64,000 nucleotides of DNA, taken from assembly GCA_029977605.1 (NCBI GenBank), contig JAPOKN010000002.1, positions 1 to 64,000 on the forward strand. The letters are read 5' to 3'. Each line of letters starts with the position of its first letter. The first letter of the stretch is position 1. Of this stretch, positions 52,439 to 61,477 are shown piece by piece. The position numbers and the translations under genes were made by a program. Source of the DNA: Methanobacteriota archaeon (lineage in GTDB: Archaea; Thermoplasmatota; Poseidoniia; MGIII; CG-Epi1). Under the pieces are notes generated by a model. The model searched no databases. It had not been told where the DNA came from and was given only the letters and a program-made list of their open reading frames with translations.

Positions 52439-53608
52439 ATGAACATTCATGAGTATCAAGCAAAACAGCTTTTTAAAAATTACAATGTGAAAACTTTAGA
52501 AGGTGTCGTTGCAACAAATGCTAGTGAAGCTGCAAATGCGTGCAAAACTCTGGGGGGACATATTTGGGTTGTAAAAGCACAAGTGCATGCAGGAGGTAGA
52601 GGTAAAGGTGGAGGAATAATTCTTTGTAAAACTACTGATGAAGTTTATGAAGCCGCTGATAAATTGATAGGTTCTAACTTAGTAACTCCTCAAACCACCT
52701 CTGATGGAGTAATGGTTAGGAAAGTTTACGTTGAAGAAGGATGTGACATCGCAAAAGAACTTTACCTAGGAATCGTGCTTGATAGAGAACGGGACCTACC
52801 TGTTGTGATGGCATCTATTGAGGGTGGAGTAGAGATCGAAGAAATTGCAATCAAAGAACCTGAGAAAATTCTAAAGGTTTACGCGGACCCAATAACTGGT
52901 ATCGGAAATTGGCAAGCAAGAAAAATTGCATTCGGATTGGGTCTTGAAGGTAAGCAGGTTAGCTCCTGTTGCAAGTTTATTATTAGTCTGTATGAATTAT
53001 TTATGAAACTTGATTGCTCAATTGTTGAAATAAATCCCTTAGTAGTAACTTCTGATGATGAAATAATTGCACTTGATGCGAAGATAAATTTCGATAGCTC
53101 AGCTCTGTTTAGACATGCAGATATTGAGAAATTAAGAGACTTGGATGAAGAGGAACCACTAGAATCACAAGCAACGAAAGCTGGATTGAATTACATCAAA
53201 TTAGATGGAGATATTGGTTGTATGGTAAATGGAGCTGGTTTAGCTATGTCTACTATGGATATAATCAAATTACATGGTGGTGAGCCTGCAAATTTCTTAG
53301 ATGTAGGAGGTGGAGCCACTGCAGAGCAAGTAGCTGAAGGATTCAGAATTATTCTATCTGACCCTGAAGTAAAAGCTATTTTTGTAAATATTTTTGGAGG
53401 TATTATGAGGTGTGATTTTATTGCTGAAGGTATTATAACTGCCGCAAAAGAAATTGAATTAGATATCCCTTTAATAGTTAGATTAGCTGGAACTAATGTT
53501 GATTTGGGAAAGAAGATGTTATCTGAATCAGGCTTGGACTTAATTACTGCAGATGATATGGATAGTGGAGCAAGAAAATCTGTGAGTGCCATAGGAGGTA
53601 AATCATGA
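52439..53608 (+). CDS. sucC: Succinyl-CoA ligase beta subunit
   Basis: A 389-residue ATP-grasp subunit of the TCA-cycle enzyme that conserves succinyl-CoA as ATP or GTP. MNIHEYQAKQLF is the standard N terminus; HAGGRGKGGG (51-60) is in the nucleotide loop; VEINPLVVT and the CoA-ligase domain with GAGLAMSTMDI, FLDVGGGA and NIFGGIMRCD are all diagnostic. Length and order are normal. A TATA-like AGTATTAAACC is about 28 nt upstream. sucD overlaps its stop by 4 bp. Confidence 0.96.
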   Translation: MNIHEYQAKQLFKNYNVKTLEGVVATNASEAANACKTLGGHIWVVKAQVHAGGRGKGGGIILCKTTDEVYEAADKLIGSNLVTPQTTSDGVMVRKVYVEEGCDIAKELYLGIVLDRERDLPVVMASIEGGVEIEEIAIKEPEKILKVYADPITGIGNWQARKIAFGLGLEGKQVSSCCKFIISLYELFMKLDCSIVEINPLVVTSDDEIIALDAKINFDSSALFRHADIEKLRDLDEEEPLESQATKAGLNYIKLDGDIGCMVNGAGLAMSTMDIIKLHGGEPANFLDVGGGATAEQVAEGFRIILSDPEVKAIFVNIFGGIMRCDFIAEGIITAAKEIELDIPLIVRLAGTNVDLGKKMLSESGLDLITADDMDSGARKSVSAIGGKS

Positions 53609-54468
53609 GTATTTGGTTGAATTCAAAGAGTAAAGTCATAGTTCAGGGTATCACTGGGAAAAATGGCCAATTTCATACAAAACAAATGTTAGATTATGGA
53701 ACTAAGGTAATAGGTGGAGTAACTCCCGGCAAAGGTGGTCAAGAGACGCTTGGAGTCCCTATCTGGAATACTGTAAACGAGGCCGTAGATAATGGAGCAA
53801 ATGTATCGTGTATTTTTGTGCCGCCACCGTTTGCTGCTGATGCGATTATGGAATCTGCAGACGCAGGTGTTGAATTAATTGTAGCAATAACTGAGGGAAT
53901 TCCCGCATTAGACATGGTTAAGGTAAAGAAATATTTAGAACCTATTGAAACCAGATTAATTGGTCCGAACTGTCCTGGACTGATAACTCCTGGTGAAAGC
54001 AAAGTAGGAATAATGCCGGGTCACATTCATAGAAAGGGTGATGTTGGTATAATCTCTAGATCTGGTACTTTAACATATGAAGCAGTAAATCAAGTAACCG
54101 AGAAGGGACTAGGCCAATCAACTTGTGTTGGCATAGGTGGCGATCCAGTTAATGGAACTGACTTTATCGATTGTTTAGAAGCCTTTGAGAATGATTCACA
54201 AACAAAATCTATGATAATGATTGGAGAAATTGGCGGAACTGCAGAGGAACTAGCTTCTGAATATGTTAAAGAATACGTTACAAAACCAATTGTTGGCTTT
54301 ATAGCTGGTAGAACTGCACCACCAGGAAAAAGAATGGGACATGCTGGAGCTATAATTTCTGGAGGCAAAGGTACTGCAAGAGAAAAAATGAGAGCAATGG
54401 AGAGAGCAGGCATACATGTTACTGATAATCCTGCTAAACTTGGAGATACTCTAGAAGAAATTATCTAG
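53605..54468 (+). CDS. sucD: Succinyl-CoA ligase alpha subunit
   Basis: A 287-residue CoA-binding subunit. VIVQGITGKNGQFHTKQM (11-28) is the CoA loop; GPNCPGLITPGESKVGIMPG follows; the phosphohistidine is in MGHAGAIISGGKGTA near 245-259. It pairs with SucC. The ATGA overlap with sucC keeps the subunits in equal amounts; truA follows directly. Confidence 0.96.
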   Translation: MSIWLNSKSKVIVQGITGKNGQFHTKQMLDYGTKVIGGVTPGKGGQETLGVPIWNTVNEAVDNGANVSCIFVPPPFAADAIMESADAGVELIVAITEGIPALDMVKVKKYLEPIETRLIGPNCPGLITPGESKVGIMPGHIHRKGDVGIISRSGTLTYEAVNQVTEKGLGQSTCVGIGGDPVNGTDFIDCLEAFENDSQTKSMIMIGEIGGTAEELASEYVKEYVTKPIVGFIAGRTAPPGKRMGHAGAIISGGKGTAREKMRAMERAGIHVTDNPAKLGDTLEEII

Positions 54469-54471
54469 TTG

Positions 54472-55242
54472 ATGAATAAATTTGCTAATTTATTTAGAAT
54501 AGCATATCACGGAGGTGCCTTTCACGGATCTCAAGTTCAACCAGACGTAATAACCGTAGAAGGTGTGGTAAAAAACATTCTAAAAAATCTAGGTTCTTCA
54601 AACCCTATATTCGCAAGTCGAACTGATAAAGGTGTGAATGCCACTTGTAATGTCATAACTACAAGTTCTAATAAAAGATGTAAAGAATATGTTGGAGACT
54701 TTATTGAAAGACTTGAAGAATACCCTATATGGATAACTGGATTTTCGGATGTTGAAACAGACTTTAATCCTAGAATTGCCAAAGAAAGAGAATACAGATA
54801 TTACGTATTTAATGAAAAAAAGAAAAAGCTATTTAATGAAGCAATGCAACTATTTGTTGGAAAACATGATTTCAGAAACTTTGCGCGAATTTTAGATACT
54901 GATATTGTAGATACAAGAAGAACTGTAGAGCAAATAGATGTTACTTCTAAAGGAGAAGTAGTTATATGTCAAATTAGAGGCATCTCCTTTCTTTGGCATC
55001 AAGTTAGAAAAATGATAGGTGCAGCTTCAGATGTTACAAACGGAAGGAAAGATCTGAGCGACATTGAAAAAGCACTCAATGGCGATAAAATAGACTTTAC
55101 TATGGCTAAAGCTGAGTTTCTAACATTAAGCAACATAAAATACGATAATATAGAAATTGAAAAAATCAGAAATGAGAGAAATATGAGGATAAAATATGAA
55201 TTATCCAAAAGTGATAACTTCTTCTGGAAAGAATTCTTATAA
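54472..55242 (+). CDS. truA: tRNA pseudouridine synthase A
   Basis: A 256-residue TruA that makes pseudouridine at anticodon-arm positions 38-40. The catalytic Asp lies in FASRTDKGVNATCNV (about 47-61, Asp52); RIAYHGGAFHGSQVQP is the N-terminal motif, and FLWHQVRKMIGAA is the conserved C-terminal segment. A TTG at 54469 directly before the ATG is in frame, but ATG 54472 is preferred. It follows sucD by 3 bp. Confidence 0.93.
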   Translation: MNKFANLFRIAYHGGAFHGSQVQPDVITVEGVVKNILKNLGSSNPIFASRTDKGVNATCNVITTSSNKRCKEYVGDFIERLEEYPIWITGFSDVETDFNPRIAKEREYRYYVFNEKKKKLFNEAMQLFVGKHDFRNFARILDTDIVDTRRTVEQIDVTSKGEVVICQIRGISFLWHQVRKMIGAASDVTNGRKDLSDIEKALNGDKIDFTMAKAEFLTLSNIKYDNIEIEKIRNERNMRIKYELSKSDNFFWKEFL

Positions 55243-55257
55243 TATCAAAAACATAAA

Positions 55258-55267
55258 CTTTAAATAC
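55258..55267 (+). promoter_or_regulatory. TATA-like promoter of gar1
   Basis: CTTTAAATAC is centred about 25 nt upstream of the ATG at 55288, consistent with a leaderless gar1-tfb2 transcript separate from sucCD-truA. Confidence 0.5.
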
Positions 55268-55287
55268 TAGTTTTAAAAAGGAATATA

Positions 55288-55512
55288 ATGAAGTGTGTTG
55301 GACGGGTGTCACATTTGAACTCGAGAAATCTTGCGATTGTGAACACAGACAAGAAGGTTCCAAAGAACACTAAAATTTATGATTCTGAAAAAAGAATTAT
55401 TGGAAGAGTTGTTAATATTTTTGGGCCTGTGAGCGATCCATATCTAGCCATAGCGCCGAATAAAGGTATGCGAATAACTAAGATTATTGGCAGAGAGGTT
55501 TACAAAAAATGA
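55288..55512 (+). CDS. gar1: Gar1, H/ACA RNP subunit
   Basis: A 74-residue beta-barrel protein of the H/ACA guide RNP that directs pseudouridylation of rRNA and tRNA. The core shows GRVSHLNSRNLAIVNTD, then the conserved turn GRVVNIFGPVSDPYLAI. Short archaeal Gar1 lacks the eukaryotic Gly/Arg tails. It lies 45 bp after truA and overlaps the downstream TFB by 4 bp. Confidence 0.88.
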   Translation: MKCVGRVSHLNSRNLAIVNTDKKVPKNTKIYDSEKRIIGRVVNIFGPVSDPYLAIAPNKGMRITKIIGREVYKK

Positions 55513-56294
55513 AATGTCCTGACTGTGAAAATGAAAAAATAGTTTCTGAGGGCGATGGCATCATGTCATGTAGCTCTTGCAAACTTATTTTTGACTCTGG
55601 CCCTCAATGGATGAAATATAAACCTGGAAAGTCAACTAAGGCAAAAGTCAAAGAGGTAAATGTATCTACGAATTCTCGGACAGTACTAACGTGGCAAAGT
55701 GAAGTAAGAACAAGTATTTCTCTAGGTAAAAATATTCTTTTAGCTTCAGAAGAAATCAACCGAATATCTGAATTACTCAAACTTGACAATAAAATTATGG
55801 AATCTGGATTAGAAATCTTTTCTAGTTCATCTAAAAAAGGCATAGTAAGGGGAAGAAGTACTCAAAAAGTTGCTGCAGCCTCAGTATTTACAGCATGCAG
55901 AGTAAATAATCTGCCAATAACTTTAGATGAAATTGCAAATCTTTGCAGCTTAAACAGGAATGAATTAAGTAAGCTCCACCGTTTAATTAAAAGAAAATTA
56001 AAGCTTAAAATTAACATTTCTAGTAGTGTAACCTTTCTACCCAAATTTACAAAAAGATTAGCACTACCAAAAAATGTAGAAACTGAAGCAAAAGAAATAA
56101 TTAGATTTGTAGAAGACAGTGAATATAGACAAGGTATTTCACCTATTGCTCTGCTAGGCGCTTCAATATACCTTGCATGCAAAAAAACTAAAGTGAGAAG
56201 AAGTCAGCTTGAAATTGCTAAAACTCTTGGTACTTCTGAAGTAACACTACGTAATCGAGCTAAGGAAATAAATTCGCTAATTAAATTGTTATAG
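55509..56294 (+). CDS. Second, divergent TFIIB-like transcription factor
   Basis: A 261-residue TFB paralogue. The zinc ribbon CPDCENEKIVSEGDGIMSCSSC (outer Cys pairs C3/C6 and C19/C22) is followed by DSGPQWMKYKP, a reduced form of the B-reader. Two cyclin folds follow, with FTACRVNNLPITLDEIA and the second-repeat YLACKKTKVRRSQLEIAKTLG ending VTLRNRAKEI. It is about 50 residues shorter than the TFB at 28912-29847, mostly through a shorter linker. Co-transcription with gar1 is unusual. It could be an alternative initiation factor for a gene subset. Confidence 0.88.
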   Translation: MKCPDCENEKIVSEGDGIMSCSSCKLIFDSGPQWMKYKPGKSTKAKVKEVNVSTNSRTVLTWQSEVRTSISLGKNILLASEEINRISELLKLDNKIMESGLEIFSSSSKKGIVRGRSTQKVAAASVFTACRVNNLPITLDEIANLCSLNRNELSKLHRLIKRKLKLKINISSSVTFLPKFTKRLALPKNVETEAKEIIRFVEDSEYRQGISPIALLGASIYLACKKTKVRRSQLEIAKTLGTSEVTLRNRAKEINSLIKLL

Positions 56295-57861
56295 AATAAA
56301 AATATTCTTCTGGTAATTCTAATTCTATTGCAAACATAGGGTCTTGATTAGGATCGGTACTATCATGATAGGCAACTACGATACCTCCATCAGGTAAGAT
56401 TGCCATTGAAGCAAAATCAAACCTAATATCGTTACCTGCGCCTGAGGTTGAGTCCAAATCTCCTAAACCAATAATAGTTACAGAATCAGCTTCCATACTT
56501 TGGCTGTAATCTCGAACATGGAAAACTAAATCTACATCACTAGGACTACCATCTCCTGTAAAATTCGAACTTTGAACCCTCATTGATATCACTGCCAAGT
56601 CTAAATTGCCATCTGCTTGGAAATCCCACTCGAAAGTATTATCGGATACGGCTGCAGACCCAGGCCAACCATGAGTATACTCTGTCCAACTGTAACCTCC
56701 ATCAAAACTTACACTGTGTGTCAAGTTGAAAGTTCCATCACAACCTTTGGCTCCAGGGTCAGCTATGTTACATGATACGCTATGCAATGCTCCAGAACTA
56801 TCTATTACAAGATTTCTTGAAGGTAAAAGTGAACCATTTGGTAAATTATGCTTATGCCATGTTAGTTCAGTATCTAGAAATAAATTACTTCCATCACTAA
56901 ACCATCTTGGAAACAATAGCCCTCCTGTTGGAATAGGGGAAGCTCTCATTTCTCTATGAGGTTGCATAAAATCCCATTCTGGCCCCAAATCCTCGAATAG
57001 CAAATCAAATTCAAGATCTTGGCCACATCTAGCATATTCTGCGTTACATTCATTTGAAGCGCTATCAGGAATATCTAAAGGACGATAATTCAAACCATCA
57101 ACGCTTATCTGATAACCTTGCTCATTATAACTCCAAAAATTTGAAACAACCATGCTGGCCCAAGGACAATTTGATGAGCATAAATTCGTTGAATGCTCAG
57201 GAGGTGGATTTATAGGCCCAACCACTGGAACCTGCCAAGACCTATCATAAAATGGTTCTTTATCAAAAGTATTCCAACACCATTGCCAGTCTATTTGATC
57301 AGGTGCAGTCTTTTTTCCAAGAATTGCGTAGAATTGGTCTGCTCCATCAAAACTAGGATACGGAAACCAAGTCATTGCAAGTATATCTCCGTTAGGTGCC
57401 TGAATTATAGAACCTTCACCGAGCCCTGGATCAAATGTGGGATCTAATTGACCTTCCTCGCATCCCAAATCAGTATTGAATGCAGGAGGCACATATTCAT
57501 CCCAAGTTAATCCTCTATCTGTACTCCACCATGGCCATTCTCCCCCTAAATTATAGATTACTCCATCTTGATCTGTGGTGATATAGTGCTCACAGCAGTT
57601 TCCTCCATAATTATGGTCCTCCGCCAACTCAGTACCATAAACTGCCCATAATCGCTCAGTAGAACCACTTGGCGTAATAACTGTGAAATTACGAATAGGA
57701 TTATCTGAAAAAGGAAATTGACTTAGTTGTTCATCTGAAACAATTAGCCTGGTCACTTCAATATCTTCTTCTTCAATTACCGTTCTTTTGTCCTCAGGTC
57801 CGAGGCAACCCATAAATGACAGAGTCACAAACATCATTGACATAATGAAAGGTAATTTCAT
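56281..57861 (-). CDS. Secreted lipoprotein, sialidase/BNR-like
   Basis: A 526-residue protein with a lipobox-like FMGC (Cys19) after a hydrophobic N terminus, so probably a membrane-anchored exported protein. Residues 40-520 look beta-rich with Trp/Asp-rich segments such as WWSTDRGLTWDEY and VSFDGGYSWTEYTHGW, which resemble Asp-box (BNR) turns of sialidase-like propellers (S/T-x-D-x-G-x-x-W). Function is not known; surface glycan or protein binding is plausible. The 3' end overlaps the convergent TFB by 14 bp. Confidence 0.6.
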   Translation of the reverse strand: MKLPFIMSMMFVTLSFMGCLGPEDKRTVIEEEDIEVTRLIVSDEQLSQFPFSDNPIRNFTVITPSGSTERLWAVYGTELAEDHNYGGNCCEHYITTDQDGVIYNLGGEWPWWSTDRGLTWDEYVPPAFNTDLGCEEGQLDPTFDPGLGEGSIIQAPNGDILAMTWFPYPSFDGADQFYAILGKKTAPDQIDWQWCWNTFDKEPFYDRSWQVPVVGPINPPPEHSTNLCSSNCPWASMVVSNFWSYNEQGYQISVDGLNYRPLDIPDSASNECNAEYARCGQDLEFDLLFEDLGPEWDFMQPHREMRASPIPTGGLLFPRWFSDGSNLFLDTELTWHKHNLPNGSLLPSRNLVIDSSGALHSVSCNIADPGAKGCDGTFNLTHSVSFDGGYSWTEYTHGWPGSAAVSDNTFEWDFQADGNLDLAVISMRVQSSNFTGDGSPSDVDLVFHVRDYSQSMEADSVTIIGLGDLDSTSGAGNDIRFDFASMAILPDGGIVVAYHDSTDPNQDPMFAIELELPEEYFYSITI

Positions 57862-57945
57862 AATAACATACTACATCTAATGGATAAAATAGTTATTGGC
57901 ACTTGATGAGTATATTAAAAATACCCATTTGCAATTGTGTAGTTA

Positions 57946-58776
57946 TTGAGTACTGACGCACTGGACATACCTCCCTGTTTTGTTCCCGTGGAAAAAAAAG
58001 GGTTTTTCGCAACTTTCCGCACAGATAAATGGTGGATTCAACCATTATTAATGGGCACCATATTAATCTTGTTTGGAGTTTATACTATATCCGTTCTTTT
58101 GATAGAACATGGAGCTATAGGCGATTATGAAAATGACTTTATTTATTATAATGAGAACGGCGCTCACTACGTAAGTCCAATTTCTTCCCCTGGCCCTAAC
58201 GCTATTCCATCAGATATTCTCAGCTTTTGGCCACTTCCTGCTACACTTTTATTCATTTGGGCTCCTCTAGGATTCCGTGGAACTTGTTACTATGGTAGAA
58301 GAGTTTTTTACAGATCGCTATTAGCAAATCCTGCAGGCTGTGCAGTCGATAAACCAATTAAATCCTACAATGGTGAAAATGCACTTCCATTCATAATTAT
58401 GAACTCCCACCGATATTTTCTTTATTTAGCAATAATACTTGCCATATTGCATTGGTATCATGCATTTGAATCTTATATTTTTGGAAGCAGCGTAGGAGTC
58501 GGATTTGGGAGTCTTATCCTAACCATCGACGCTTTATTCTTAACATTGTATGTTTCTTCATGTCATTCATTGAGAAACTTAGTTGGAGGTAATGTTGATT
58601 GTATTTCATGTACAAATTATGTTAAGAAGACAGGTAATTCATGGATAAATTCTCTTAACCGCCATCATGGATTATACTTCTGGATATCCTTAGTTACAAT
58701 AATGATTGCTGATTTCTACATTAGAATTTACTTAGGACTATTGGGAAATGACGAAATATTTCAATGGGTGATTTAA
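57946..58776 (+). CDS. sdhC: Succinate dehydrogenase membrane subunit (actinobacterial/Chloroflexi Sdh1-like)
   Basis: A 276-residue polytopic membrane subunit. The run FRTDKWWIQPLL, then WAPLGFRGTCYYGRRVFYRS, PAGCAV and NSHRYFLYLAIILA is the pattern of the single membrane subunit in actinobacterial Sdh1-type operons, where the His-bearing helices bind heme. Five to six TM segments. TTG start at 57946, about 29 nt downstream of TATATTAAAAATA, so leaderless. SdhA begins inside its stop codon (TAATG at 58774-58778). Confidence 0.85.
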   Translation: MSTDALDIPPCFVPVEKKGFFATFRTDKWWIQPLLMGTILILFGVYTISVLLIEHGAIGDYENDFIYYNENGAHYVSPISSPGPNAIPSDILSFWPLPATLLFIWAPLGFRGTCYYGRRVFYRSLLANPAGCAVDKPIKSYNGENALPFIIMNSHRYFLYLAIILAILHWYHAFESYIFGSSVGVGFGSLILTIDALFLTLYVSSCHSLRNLVGGNVDCISCTNYVKKTGNSWINSLNRHHGLYFWISLVTIMIADFYIRIYLGLLGNDEIFQWVI

Positions 58777-60575
58777 TGGACGATATTCAAGAAAAAAAAT
58801 ATGATGTTCTAGTCATAGGCGCTGGTGCTGCAGGAATGCGAGCTGCAATTGCGGCATCTGATGAAGGTGCAAGTGTTTGTCTTGTATCAAAGTCTTTGCT
58901 TGGCAAAGCCCACACTGTTATGGCTGAAGGTGGGGCTGCTGCAGCTCTAGGAAATGCGGACGAACGAGATAATTGGAAAGTCCATTTTCGAGATACAATT
59001 AAGGGCGGAAAGCATCTAAATAATTGGAAAATGGCAAAAATACATGCCGAGCAAGCTCCAGAAAGAATCTTGGAGCTAGAAAGATGGGGGGCTGTTTTTG
59101 ACCGCACAAAAGATGGAAAGATTAACCAAAGAAATTTTGGAGGGCACAGGTACCCAAGATTGGCTCACGTTGGTGATCGAACGGGATTAGAAATTATAAG
59201 AACTGTACAAGACAAAGTAATTCATCAAGATAACATCGATATTTTTATGGAATGTACTGTTGCAACCATAATTACCGAGGACAACCAAGCTGTAGGGGCC
59301 CTTGCATACTACCGTAATAATGGAGAAATAGTTGCAATTCATGCCAAAGCCATAGTTGTAGCAACTGGAGGCATTGGAAAGGCTTACCGAGTCACCTCAA
59401 ACTCGTGGGAATATACTGGTGATGGACATTCTTTAGCCTATTTGGCAGGCGCTGATTTACAGGATATGGAATTCATACAATTTCACCCTACTGGAATGGT
59501 GTGGCCACCGAGTGTCAAAGGTACGCTAGTAACCGAAGGTGTGAGAGGAGAAGGTGGAGTCTTATTGAATAATAAAGGCGAACGATTTATGTTTAATTAT
59601 ATTCCTGAAGCATTTGCTGCTGAAACTGCTAAAGATGAAAAAGAAGCTAATGACTGGTTAAAAGGAAAAGAAGGAGCAATGAGACCTCCTGAACTTCTAA
59701 CTAGAGATGTAGTGGCCAAGGCTATTATGAAGGAAGTTAAAGAAGGAAGAGGCAGTCCTCACGGAGGGGCATTTTTAGACATAGCAAATAGACAAGATGC
59801 CGATTATATAAAGAAAAAATTACCTTCAATGTATCACCAATTTAAAGAACTTGGTGATTTGGATATTACTGAAGAACCAATGGAAGTTGGACCAACTACA
59901 CATTACATGATGGGCGGAATAACTGTTGATGCTGAAACTGGCGCCTCAAGCCTAAAAGGAATGTATGCTGCAGGGGAAGCTGCCGCCGGACTTCATGGTG
60001 CGAATCGTTTAGGAGGAAATTCATTATCTGATTTACTTGTCTTTGGAAATATCTCAGGTAGAGCAGCTGCAAATTTCGCACTTAACACAGAAGAAATCTC
60101 GTTTAGTAAAAGTAAACTTAAGAAAGCTGCTAATGAAATTATAGATTGCTTTTCAGATACAAAAACTGAAAACCCTTACCATTTACACCGAGAATTACAA
60201 GATATTATGGAAATGCATGCTGGAATTGTGAGAGAAGAAGAATCACTAAACGAAGGTATTGAAAAATTAAAAGATTTGAGCAGAAGAGTACAAAATGCAA
60301 AGGCAACCGGAGATCGATCTTACAACCCAAGCTGGCATCTATGTCTAGACATGAAAAATATGATTATAACTTCTCTAGCCGTAGCTGAGGCTGCTAAAGA
60401 AAGGCGTGAAAGTCGTGGAGGACATACAAGGTTAGACTATCCAGAATATGACAAAGAATTAGGGACTTTGAACATAATAATTAGAAAAGGGCCAGATGGC
60501 TTAAATATTGTTAAATCAGATAAAAAAATTATGCCAGATGAATTGCAAGACTTTGTTATGAGGGAGGCTGTATGA
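58776..60575 (+). CDS. sdhA: Succinate dehydrogenase flavoprotein subunit
   Basis: About 599 residues of the FAD-bearing subunit that oxidises succinate to fumarate. GAGAAG (15-20) is the dinucleotide motif; the His for covalent FAD is in KAHTVMAEGGAAA (about 44-56); FIQFHPTGM, VTEGVRGEGG, HGGAFLDI and GLHGANRLGGNSLSDL are standard. The frame opens at 58764, but ATG 58776 overlapping the sdhC stop is preferred. It overlaps sdhB by 4 bp. Confidence 0.95.
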   Translation: MDDIQEKKYDVLVIGAGAAGMRAAIAASDEGASVCLVSKSLLGKAHTVMAEGGAAAALGNADERDNWKVHFRDTIKGGKHLNNWKMAKIHAEQAPERILELERWGAVFDRTKDGKINQRNFGGHRYPRLAHVGDRTGLEIIRTVQDKVIHQDNIDIFMECTVATIITEDNQAVGALAYYRNNGEIVAIHAKAIVVATGGIGKAYRVTSNSWEYTGDGHSLAYLAGADLQDMEFIQFHPTGMVWPPSVKGTLVTEGVRGEGGVLLNNKGERFMFNYIPEAFAAETAKDEKEANDWLKGKEGAMRPPELLTRDVVAKAIMKEVKEGRGSPHGGAFLDIANRQDADYIKKKLPSMYHQFKELGDLDITEEPMEVGPTTHYMMGGITVDAETGASSLKGMYAAGEAAAGLHGANRLGGNSLSDLLVFGNISGRAAANFALNTEEISFSKSKLKKAANEIIDCFSDTKTENPYHLHRELQDIMEMHAGIVREEESLNEGIEKLKDLSRRVQNAKATGDRSYNPSWHLCLDMKNMIITSLAVAEAAKERRESRGGHTRLDYPEYDKELGTLNIIIRKGPDGLNIVKSDKKIMPDELQDFVMREAV

Positions 60576-61306
60576 AAAGAAAGATAATCATTCAAAGAGG
60601 TGAAAAAGAGGATTACTTCATGCATGAATTTGAAATGGAGAGTGGACCAGGTATGGTAGTTCTTGACGCCATTCACGAGATTCAGGCAAATGATGCTCCT
60701 GATTTAGCCGTGCGGTGGAACTGCAAAGCTGGAAAATGTGGCTCATGCTCAGCTGAAGTTAATGGAGTTCCAAGCCTCATGTGTATGACTCGGATGTCAG
60801 ACTATGATCCTTCTGAACCCTTAGTAATTAAACCAATGAAGGCATTTCCTGTAGTTAAAGACTTAGTAACTGATGTTTCTTGGAACTATGAAGTTAACAA
60901 GAAAATTTTACCTTACCAACACCCAGATACAGATGATCCAAGAATGTTGCAGGAAGACGTAGATCGAGTTCAAGAGTTCAGGAAATGCATCGAATGTTTC
61001 CTTTGCCAGGACGTTTGTCATGTTTTAAGAGATAGCGATATGAAATCTGAATATGCTGGACCTCGTTTTTTGATGCGAAATGCAATGCTGGAAATGCACC
61101 CATTAGACCAAGGCGATCGTTTAGAAACTATAAAAAATGATAACGGAATAGGATTGTGTAATATAACAAAATGTTGTACTGAAGTTTGTCCAGAAAATAT
61201 TGCTATAACTGACAATGCAATAATACCAATGAAAGAAAGAGTTGCAGACGAATACTATGACCCTCTAAAATGGATTTGGAGAAAATTAACTGGAAAAACC
61301 AATTAA
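60572..61306 (+). CDS. sdhB: Succinate dehydrogenase iron-sulfur subunit
   Basis: A 244-residue electron-transfer subunit. The 2Fe-2S ligands are C51, C56, C59 (WNCKAGKCGSC) and C71; the 4Fe-4S cluster is in CIECFLCQDVC near 131-141; the next cluster motif is CNITKCCTEVCPENI near 191-205. It carries electrons from SdhA to SdhC and quinone. The stop overlaps by a few bases the stop of the convergent 47-aa gene. Confidence 0.95.
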   Translation: MKRKIIIQRGEKEDYFMHEFEMESGPGMVVLDAIHEIQANDAPDLAVRWNCKAGKCGSCSAEVNGVPSLMCMTRMSDYDPSEPLVIKPMKAFPVVKDLVTDVSWNYEVNKKILPYQHPDTDDPRMLQEDVDRVQEFRKCIECFLCQDVCHVLRDSDMKSEYAGPRFLMRNAMLEMHPLDQGDRLETIKNDNGIGLCNITKCCTEVCPENIAITDNAIIPMKERVADEYYDPLKWIWRKLTGKTN

Positions 61307-61446
61307 TTACAATTGTTTCCTTCACAGCAGGCCTCAACTACCGAATGACATTGGGGACATTCTCTGTGTTGTCTAGCCTCGATTGATTCACCTATAAATC
61401 CACATGAGCAACGTATGTAATTTGTATACGTTCTGTGATTTATCAT
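61303..61446 (-). CDS. Unlisted 47-aa Cys-rich (zinc ribbon-like) protein gene
   Basis: ATG at 61446 runs 47 codons to TAA at 61303. The product starts MINHRTYTNYIRCSCGFIGE; C13/C15 form CSCG and C30/C33 form CPQC, then ACCEGNNCN at the end, a layout expected for one zinc-binding hairpin plus extra Cys. An AATTTAAA element about 24 nt upstream (61466-61473) fits a leaderless start. Too short for ordinary ORF cut-offs. No function known. Confidence 0.55.
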   Translation of the reverse strand: MINHRTYTNYIRCSCGFIGESIEARQHRECPQCHSVVEACCEGNNCN

Positions 61447-61477
61447 ATTGTTCTAATTAAAATTGAATTTAAAAATG

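Noticed and set aside
53191..53592. 133-aa open frame on the minus strand over sucC
   Set aside because: Shadow of sucC codon bias; the real strand has all SucC motifs.
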